The translations under genes were made by a program, and so were the position numbers. Shown one piece after another: positions 57,601 to 64,000 of a stretch of 64,000 nucleotides of DNA; the first letter of the stretch is position 1, and every line of letters begins with the position of its first letter. Source of the stretch: Talaromyces rugulosus (taxonomy: Eukaryota > Ascomycota > Eurotiomycetes > Eurotiales > Trichocomaceae); contig NC_049564.1 of NCBI RefSeq assembly GCF_013368755.1, positions 504,001-568,000 on the forward strand, given 5' to 3'. The notes beneath the pieces are model-generated. The model did no database searches. It saw only the letters and a program-made list of their open reading frames with translations, and had not been told where the DNA came from.

Positions 57601-57811
57601 CCTCGGCAGGGGCGGCGACTCCGTTGAGCTGGACCGTTTGAGACTCTTGCGAATCCGCAGCTTCGGTCACGCCGACTCCGTTCCATCCAGCTTCAACCGA
57701 CAGGTCAGGCTTATCAGCCCTGAGCGGCTGGGGAGATATAATCTCAGGAGCGTCTGCGTTGGTGTCTGCCTGGGACGTCCGCTCCACGGCTTCGTGCTCG
57801 GAATCCGCCAT
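51679..57811 (-). CDS. Sec7-type Arf guanine nucleotide exchange factor
   Basis: Large trans-Golgi GEF that activates Arf1 to start vesicle budding. Six exons (57811-56171, 56118-55934, 55877-53575, 53518-53152, 53095-52028, 51970-51679) give 1951 residues, close to yeast Sec7. The first 300 residues are acidic and disordered (a Glu run near residue 70). The DCB and HUS helical domains follow (KSLLAAVLNDK and ILERLAADPRVLVELYLNYDC are recognisable). The Sec7 domain spans about residues 770-955: GVKLLLKEGFI, RLPGEAQKIDRFMLKFAERY with the catalytic glutamate, and AYVLAYSVIMLNTDQHS. The C-terminal HDS repeats fill the rest. Each join keeps a conserved block intact. It shares a 510-bp upstream region with the PDH E2 gene. 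Confidence 0.95.
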
Positions 57812-58323
57812 TGCTGCGCGCGCGACTCGGGCTTGCCAACTTCGAGCCGGGGCGCAGTCAGTAAATCGGCATCGAACGTGTGCAGGGGCGTGCAGGGCAG
57901 CAAAGAAGGAATTGGCGTGGTAGTAGTGGAGGTGGTGGTAGTGGTGAGGTTAACAGCTGTTGTCAACATGCTCCCCCGGACTGTTTGCAGGCATAATAAT
58001 AATAATTGGCACTAGCCCTGATAGTGCAGCGTGTCTTCAACCGCTACGGCGGGCGAGCCGCACCAGCCGCGCAGGGACCGCCCACGGCCCGCGCTAACCG
58101 GTTTGCAGCACGCCCGGATTTATCCGTTCTTCTCACCGGAGAGCTCAACAGAAAAGTTCCTAAAGGTGCCCCCAACCTCTAACCTCGACTTGTGTGATTG
58201 CTCCCTTGTTCCTGCTTCCATCGCCCTGCGTGCTGCATCTCCATCGCGCCAATCTTTCATCGAGGGGCTTTGCGTTTCTGTTTTTCGACCTTTGTCCTTG
58301 AATTGGCAGCCTAGCTGTCGAGA
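57812..58323. promoter_or_regulatory. Bidirectional promoter of Sec7 and PDH E2 genes
   Basis: 512 bp between two divergent start codons. It contains a GGTGGTAGTGGT-type repeat near 57925-57945 and a CT-rich leader before the E2 gene. No other gene is supported. Confidence 0.5.
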
Positions 58324-59958
58324 ATGCGCACTCCGAACGTCATGCTCTCCAAGGGTGCCGCCTTCATGCGGCGCCCCCAGACCCTCTACAGCCTGAAAGA
58401 TGCTGCTAGGTACGGTGCTTGTGCTTTTGAATTCCGATTGACGAGCAATTGCTAACTGCCCTGGCCTACAGACCACAGATCCCTGCTCTCTCCGCTCTCT
58501 CCCGTTACTACGCCTCCAAGTGTACGTGTTTTCTTTTGATACCATTGCGAGCAACGAATGAGACAAAGACCCTGACATCGTGACCAGCTTTCCCTCCCCA
58601 CACAATCATCAGCATGCCTGCGCTGTCTCCCACGATGACTGCTGGAAACATTGGAGCTTGGCAGAAGAAGGCCGGTGACGCCTTGAACCCTGGTGACGTG
58701 TTGGTCGAAATCGAGACCGATAAGGCACAAATGGACTTTGAGTTCCAAGAGGAGGGTGTTTTGGCCAAGGTTTTGAAGGATGCTGGTGAGAAGGAAGTTG
58801 CCGTCGGAAGCGTGAGTTTTTTTCTTCTTTTTTCTTCCTTATCGCCATGTGTGCACAGGGGCTCGGGATGCTGATAATGACTAGCCTATCGCTGTTTTGG
58901 TCGAGGAAGGCGCCGATGTTAGCCCCTTCGAGAGCTTCACCCTCGAAGATGCCGGCGGCGATAAGGGCGCAGCTGCACCCCAGGCCGAAGAATCGAAAGA
59001 AGAGGCCCCCAAGCCATCACCTTCGGAATCCGAAGCCCAGCCCGAGGCCGTTGAACCAGAGGTTACCGGAGAGCGATTGCAACCAGCTTTGGACCGTGAG
59101 CCCCAGATCAGCCCGGCCGCAAAGGTCTTGGCTCTCGAGAAGGGAATCCCTATCAAGTCTCTTAAGGGTACTGGACGGGGCGGCCAGATCACCAAGGAGG
59201 ATGTTGAGAAGGCCAAGCCTGCTGTCTCGGCTGGCGCCGCCGGAGCCACCTACGAGGATGTTCCTCTGACCTCCATGCGCAAGACCATCGCCAGCAGACT
59301 CCAGCAATCGATGCGTGAGAACCCCCACTACTTCGTTTCGTCTACCTTGTCCGTCACCAAGCTGCTCAAGCTCCGCCAGGCTCTCAATGCCTCTGCTGAT
59401 GGCAAATACAAGCTTTCCGTCAACGACTTCCTCGTTAAGGCCTGTGCCGCGGCTCTTCTCAAGGTCCCCGCTGTCAACTCGAGCTGGCGTGAGGAGAACG
59501 GCCAGACCTTTATTCGCCAACACAACACCGCCGACATCAGCGTCGCCGTTGCCACCCCCGTCGGTCTCATCACCCCTGTTGTCAAGAACGTCCAGGGCCT
59601 TGGTCTGTCCAACATCTCTAACCAGATCAAGGACCTTGGCAAGCGTGCCCGCGACAACAAGCTCAAGCCCGAGGAGTACCAGGGCGGTACTTTCACCATC
59701 AGCAACATGGGTATGAACCAGGCTGTTGAGCGATTCACCGCCGTCATCAACCCTCCCCAGGCTGCTATCCTGGCTGTCGGCTCTGTCCGCAAGGTTGCTG
59801 TTCCCGTCGAGACTGAGGATGGCACTTCGGTCGAATGGGACGACCAGATGGTCGTGACTGGTAGCTTCGACCACAAGGTCGTTGATGGTGCTGTTGGCGC
59901 CGAGTGGATGAAGGAGTTGAAGAAGGTTGTTGAGAACCCATTGGAGCTCTTGTTGTAA
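58324..59958 (+). CDS. Dihydrolipoamide acetyltransferase, E2 of pyruvate dehydrogenase
   Basis: Core subunit of the mitochondrial pyruvate dehydrogenase complex; it transfers the acetyl group from lipoyl-lysine to CoA. Four exons (58324-58409, 58472-58521, 58588-58811, 58885-59958) give 477 residues. A basic presequence ends near YYASK. One lipoyl domain (about 50-125) starts at [10 protein letters not shown] and has its lysine in [14 protein letters not shown] Pro/Glu/Ala-rich linker leads to the E3/E1-binding domain near residue 190 ([14 protein letters not shown]). The catalytic domain runs from about 242, with [14 protein letters not shown] holding the active-site histidine and aspartate (Lys replaces the usual Arg in the motif). 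Introns 1 and 2 lie in the presequence. Highly biased codons suggest strong expression. Confidence 0.96.
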
Positions 59959-60277
59959 AACGACCATGTAGGATGTAGCTAATTACTAGGATCTTTGGTG
60001 TTCTCACCTCTGATCCCATTCTTCTTATATGTACTAAAATTATTTCCCTTTGTTTATCAGCACTGAATGCGATCTGAATAGAATTCTATTGTTGTGAGTT
60101 CTGTAGCCACATGGTCAGGCGGTGCCCCAACCGGTATTTCTGTTATTATTATTTTTTGCTCAGATCATTCCGCCTTCCCCCTAGAGACCAGTCAAGACAT
60201 CTAGTTTGGTTTTTATTACTCTTGAACTGCATCTTTCTTCGACAGTGAGTAGACAAGACGCCTAGCTGAAAATCCAC

Positions 60278-61173
60278 ATGTTTACTCCTCTTCAACACTC
60301 CTCATCACCAGATGGGATGACGACCAGCGAATCGTCTGAAGAAGCACCGCAAAACGAAATGGAATGCGATGATGTTGTTCCATATCACGGTCATCTGGAT
60401 CCAGCTGCGAAGAAAGTCGTTCAAGGCGAGGTATGCAAAATTTTGATTACCATCTAACGCAAACGCAGTTTCTCTAACCACCCCCCATTCGTTGCCAGTG
60501 GAAAACATCGACTCAGCAACTAAAAGAGCTCTATGGGTTGATTCTGCACGAAGAGCGTGACGTCCAGACTTTTCATCTATGGCTCCACATGCTTGACTGC
60601 AATCTTACGCCAAACGTGAGAGGCCTATCGATCGAATACCAGAGTATCGACTGCACGCATGAAGACTACAGCCTGGTTCGTCTGACGCTTCGTGCCAACG
60701 ATGACTCGATGAATCGAAAGACGCAAATTCAAATCCTCGCATTTGATGATGCCTCCAAAAGCGACCCTGACAGCGACAGCAACAAAGTCTCATGGGATGT
60801 GTTTCTCAAAGAACTCGAAGCCCATCATCAGATCATGTACCAACGCGGAGAGTTGGATGGAGACTATGACTGTTTCGTGGCATATAGACAGTTTTCCAGG
60901 CTCTATACTCTGCATGGTGCAGAACAATCCAACCTCAGACAATGTTGGGTCCGGTTCACCGAAGAGAGAATGAGACTGAATCACATCCAGCCACTTGCGA
61001 CAGACCCGTATGATTCAGGACCATTGTTTGAGTTCAGAGTGCACTACACTTTGATTAAGCACTTGCTGAGAGCTTTTGCGGGGAATATCAATATACCATA
61101 CATGTATGCTGTCCCTATTTATAATTTGTGTGTTTGTTATTGACAAATGTGCCTCAGAAGGTCCCCCATATAG
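60278..61173 (+). CDS. Uncharacterised protein, 257 residues
   Basis: No family recognised. The three-exon model (60278-60430, 60499-61103, 61158-61173) keeps one frame and ends at TAG. The first exon is acidic and Ser/Thr-rich with a basic start. Exon 2 holds a Trp-rich, mixed-charge globular segment (LHMLDCNLTPN, HEDYSLVRLTLRAN, QILAFDD, VFLKELEAHHQIMYQRGE, QCWVRFTEERMRLNHI). There is no signal peptide or membrane segment. The final 16-nt exon is uncertain; without it the frame runs on to 61143 with 13 other residues. It lies between the E2 gene and the convergent phospholipase D gene. The ATG at 60278 is the first in frame. Confidence 0.65.
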
Positions 61174-61385
61174 AAGCGAACAATGATCTTAGGGGATGGC
61201 GATGGGAAATGCTTTTAAATTCCTGATCATAAAAACCGAGATTTTAACAAAGTGTTGATGCAAATTGACTGGGAAGTGAGGTGTACCATTAGAAAAACTC
61301 AAGACTTTGTACACATGCAAAAGAAACTAATTAAACGAAATAACCAAAGTCCCATGACGTGTCTTATCTCTTGAAAGATCCCATT

Positions 61386-64000
61386 CTAAGTATAGACACT
61401 CTGAAAATGTATTAGTTAATAATAATGCGATATAACGGGGGAAAATACTAACCACTGTTATTTGGTTGACAGACAACCCTGGTTCTGCCATTTCCGCATC
61501 CTTCAAGAAATCGAGCGGCATCCACACAAGATGGCCCTTGATCTTGTCTAGATTAGAGCGAACTATGTTCACGGGCAGGAATGGATCATGCAGATGACCC
61601 TGTTTGATCGCCTTTCTCGGGGCAAACTGGTCGTAGTCTTCAAAGGTCTTGATGTTGTCGTCGGGGTCTGCTCGGAACAAAAAGCGGAACACCTCGGTAT
61701 TGGTGGTGGCTTGCTTCTTCCATGTGTCCCACAGTTCCTCTCCCAAGGGATCGCTGACGAAGACGTCTTCAGGCCCCTCGTTATCGGCGTTGAGACAGTC
61801 GGTGGGTGGCTGGGCATTAGGATTGTGAGTGCCATCTAGATCTTGAGGCAGGAGCAAGCCGAGATGCTCACGCCAGAGATGGCGGCGCAGAGTTGCGGCG
61901 AGGCGAGAGGCGCGATATGGCTGACCGTTCATGGTGCTGTCAATCATATCGGTGTCGTCCAGGACAATAGCTATTTCGCTGTCCCGGTTGCCGAGTTGTG
62001 ACTGTTCTTGATTAGTATTTTCGAATAGAAAAGGCGTTGAGAAATCTTACCCGATCGTTGATATTGGCACTACCGCAGATGACAGTCCGGTCATCGACAA
62101 TGCAGACCTTTCCATGGATATAAAGCTCTTCCTGGATGAAGTTCTCCTTCTCCGTTTCGGGGTCTTCATTCTCCCATACTTCTTCGCTGACCTTCTTTTG
62201 GTTGAGCATAGCATTTTCGGCAATCGAGTCTTTGCTTTTGATTTCCTTTTGTTCTCCGTAGGCTTTCTCCCGCTGGGCTTCAAACCGTCGTAGCTGGTCT
62301 ACTCTCTTCTCCACCTCTGAGGAATCCGCGCTCTGGTCAGAGTAGTCCTTTTCTTTGCGATCACCATCTTTGCCGACACTAGGATGGATACTCTCGCTCA
62401 TGATTTCCTCGGCTTCAGCGCGCTGGATGTCTTGGTATCGTACACCGGACAACTCTTCTTGCTCTACTAGCTTTGCCGTCTTGTTAATACGATCATATGA
62501 CCGCAGGTTGAAGAAAAATATGTACTCTGGGTTGAGTTAGAGAAACCGAATAGCCCATACGGACTGAGAAGAAAAAATACCTGTTGGGTCGACACCCTGT
62601 GCTTTGACTTGTTCGAAGATAGAGTGCTCTCCACGGAGAATGCCCTTGTATTGGTAGTCCATAATCGCACGAGTACCAGCGGCAGCATTATCGCGAAGAT
62701 CTCCAGCGAATCCGGGAATTGCTGGGATGAGTATGATTACTCTGAATTTTCTGCCTTCTTTGCTAGCACGAACTACTGCATCGACTATGGCACGGCCGAT
62801 GGTGTTTTCGACAGGGCTTTGCTGGTCCCCGGTTGCAGTGACTTTTCAGGTTAGAATTTGAGCTTTGATAGATGATAAATATAACTCACCAAAGAACTGA
62901 TTTTCGATGTAGACATAATGCTGAGCGTTCCGAATGAGCTCCGAGTATGCGTTTTGGATGCTGTGTTCCGTCAAAATCCCCGATGACCAGTCTCCACTGC
63001 TTCGAACAATTTGTGCATGAACTGTGCCCTGGTCTCCACGAGGCTTGGAGCTCAAGGGCGTCAATGGATGCTGAATATAGTCTCCGCAGGGATATTTTGG
63101 ACGTTGAACGGCAGTAATATCTTCCTCACGGCCTTCAAGCATCAGCCAGTCGACTTTGTTATCTCGCTTATATTTGTCTCGCTTCACGCAGTTCCATCTG
63201 AGGATAAAGTGCTCGGCGATATCGTAGACAGAGTCACCTGTCAGGCCCATTGCAACATCGTGCCAGGGCATGCGTCCGTAATCAGTTTTGTTGAGTTCGT
63301 TGTTTTGCCAGTCATTCACGCTCTGAAAGTCCATGATACGGTTGTTGTTGAAGTCTTGGCCTGGGAAAACCTCGTGCTGGATACCGGCAGGGTGGACGTC
63401 AGACAGCGGGTGCTGGTTGTTGTCCCATCGACCGAAACAGAGATCAATGCCACCGATAAACGCAACAGAGTGGTCGATTATGGCAAATTTTTCGTGGTGT
63501 GCCTATAGAATATGGACATGTTTAGCCCTTTTTCTTTTTTCTTTCTTTCCTGATAGGAAACTCACCCAGTAGAAGGTCATATCTCCCATATTCTCAAACA
63601 TGTTGTGGTCGGGGTGTCGCAGGATATGGATATTCCCAGCACCCTTCGTACCTTCGGGACACAAGTCTCTTAAAGCATTTTTCGTATGTGCAGAATTGCA
63701 AGTAAGTGCTTGTTCAACCTGGCCAGATTCATTAGACTTGCGACAGACACATATGGAAGTCTGCGTACTTCTTTATACACAATGACATAGATTTGTACAC
63801 CGGCTTCGGCGCGGCGCTTGAGAATCTGATCCAGCCTCCATTCCTGGTTGTAGAACGGCGGTCGACGCATGAACAGCTCTGGCGAAATCCACCAGTCTTC
63901 CAGATAGATAGTCTCCTGGGCGCGATCAAGCGCTACCGAGACTGCCCACAGGTAGTCCTGCGCATCGACATACCACTTTACGCGGTTTCCATCATGCTCT
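61386..64000 (-). CDS. Phospholipase D (Spo14/Pld1-like), N-terminus beyond window
   Basis: Hydrolyses phosphatidylcholine to phosphatidic acid and choline. The gene enters the window at 64000 with its start missing. Seven exons are visible: 64000-63769, 63718-63566, 63502-62890, 62841-62581, 62526-62051, 62001-61453 and 61400-61386. They encode about 766 residues. Two HKD motifs are intact: HHEKFAIID and IHGKVCIVD, each HxKxxxxD. DWWISPELFMRRP, RHPDHNMFENMGDM and the SANINDRSQLGNRDSEIAI block after the second motif are typical of eukaryotic PLD. A charged, disordered insertion of about 100 residues precedes the second HKD. The last exon (15 nt) is chosen because the family ends in a short ITVSVYT-like tail; reading through the intron would give a different 40-residue tail. 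No PX or PH domain is visible in the part here. Confidence 0.92.

Noticed and set aside
59017..59967. 316-codon open frame on the minus strand opposite the PDH E2 gene
   Set aside because: It mirrors the strongly codon-biased E2 coding sequence, has Leu/Gly/Val-rich composition and no family motif, so it is a shadow frame.

Overview
The window reads as nuclear DNA of a filamentous ascomycete (Pezizomycotina, most likely Eurotiales). Genes carry many short GT-AG introns of about 45-70 nt with CTAAC/CTGAC-type branch sites. Typical mould families are present: class I hydrophobins, HbrB, a fungal Hsp70-like protein and an AAA ATPase with a large N-terminal region. I found no tRNA, rRNA or CRISPR array. 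All splice models are my own readings of frame, splice sites and family motifs, not transcript data.

Left part (1-18 kb) is an accessory, AT-rich, repeat-bearing region. After a fructose-2,6-bisphosphate enzyme gene (971-3416, +) comes a 7.8-kb chromodomain Ty3/Gypsy retrotransposon (5672-13454, sense on the minus strand). It has two 329-bp LTRs that look identical and a 5-bp target duplication. Its unusual traits are an in-frame UGA between gag and pol, a frameshift inside reverse transcriptase, a probable Tf1-type self-priming site, and a short motif scattered through coding and non-coding parts. It also carries a five-exon gene on the opposite strand between pol and the 3' LTR. To its right lie two divergent hydrophobin genes (14592-15061 -, 16600-17060 +); the first has lost both partners of the conserved C1-C6 disulfide. 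A short repeat family and an eroded LTR surround them.

Right part (18-64 kb) is gene-dense, mostly conserved housekeeping DNA: Vps39 (HOPS), Gon7 (KEOPS), HbrB (TORC2), an MDR oxidoreductase, a frameshifted serine/threonine dehydratase, an Hsp70-like ATPase, an S9 peptidase, an AAA ATPase, a TAP-like serine hydrolase, mitochondrial malate dehydrogenase, the SNARE Bos1, an OM14-like outer-membrane protein, a 55-aa Cys-rich protein, a Prs5-type PRPP synthetase head to head with Met8, the Arf GEF Sec7 head to head with pyruvate dehydrogenase E2, an orphan gene, and a phospholipase D cut by the window end. A 4.2-kb stretch (44.4-48.6 kb) holds no gene I can support.

The genes do not form a pathway cluster. 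Loose themes are membrane traffic (Vps39, Bos1, Sec7, PLD) and mitochondrial carbon metabolism (MDH, PDH E2, OM14). The best candidates for undescribed biology are the antisense multi-exon gene in the retrotransposon, the disulfide-deleted hydrophobin, and the in-frame repeat that has spread through the retrotransposon's own proteins.
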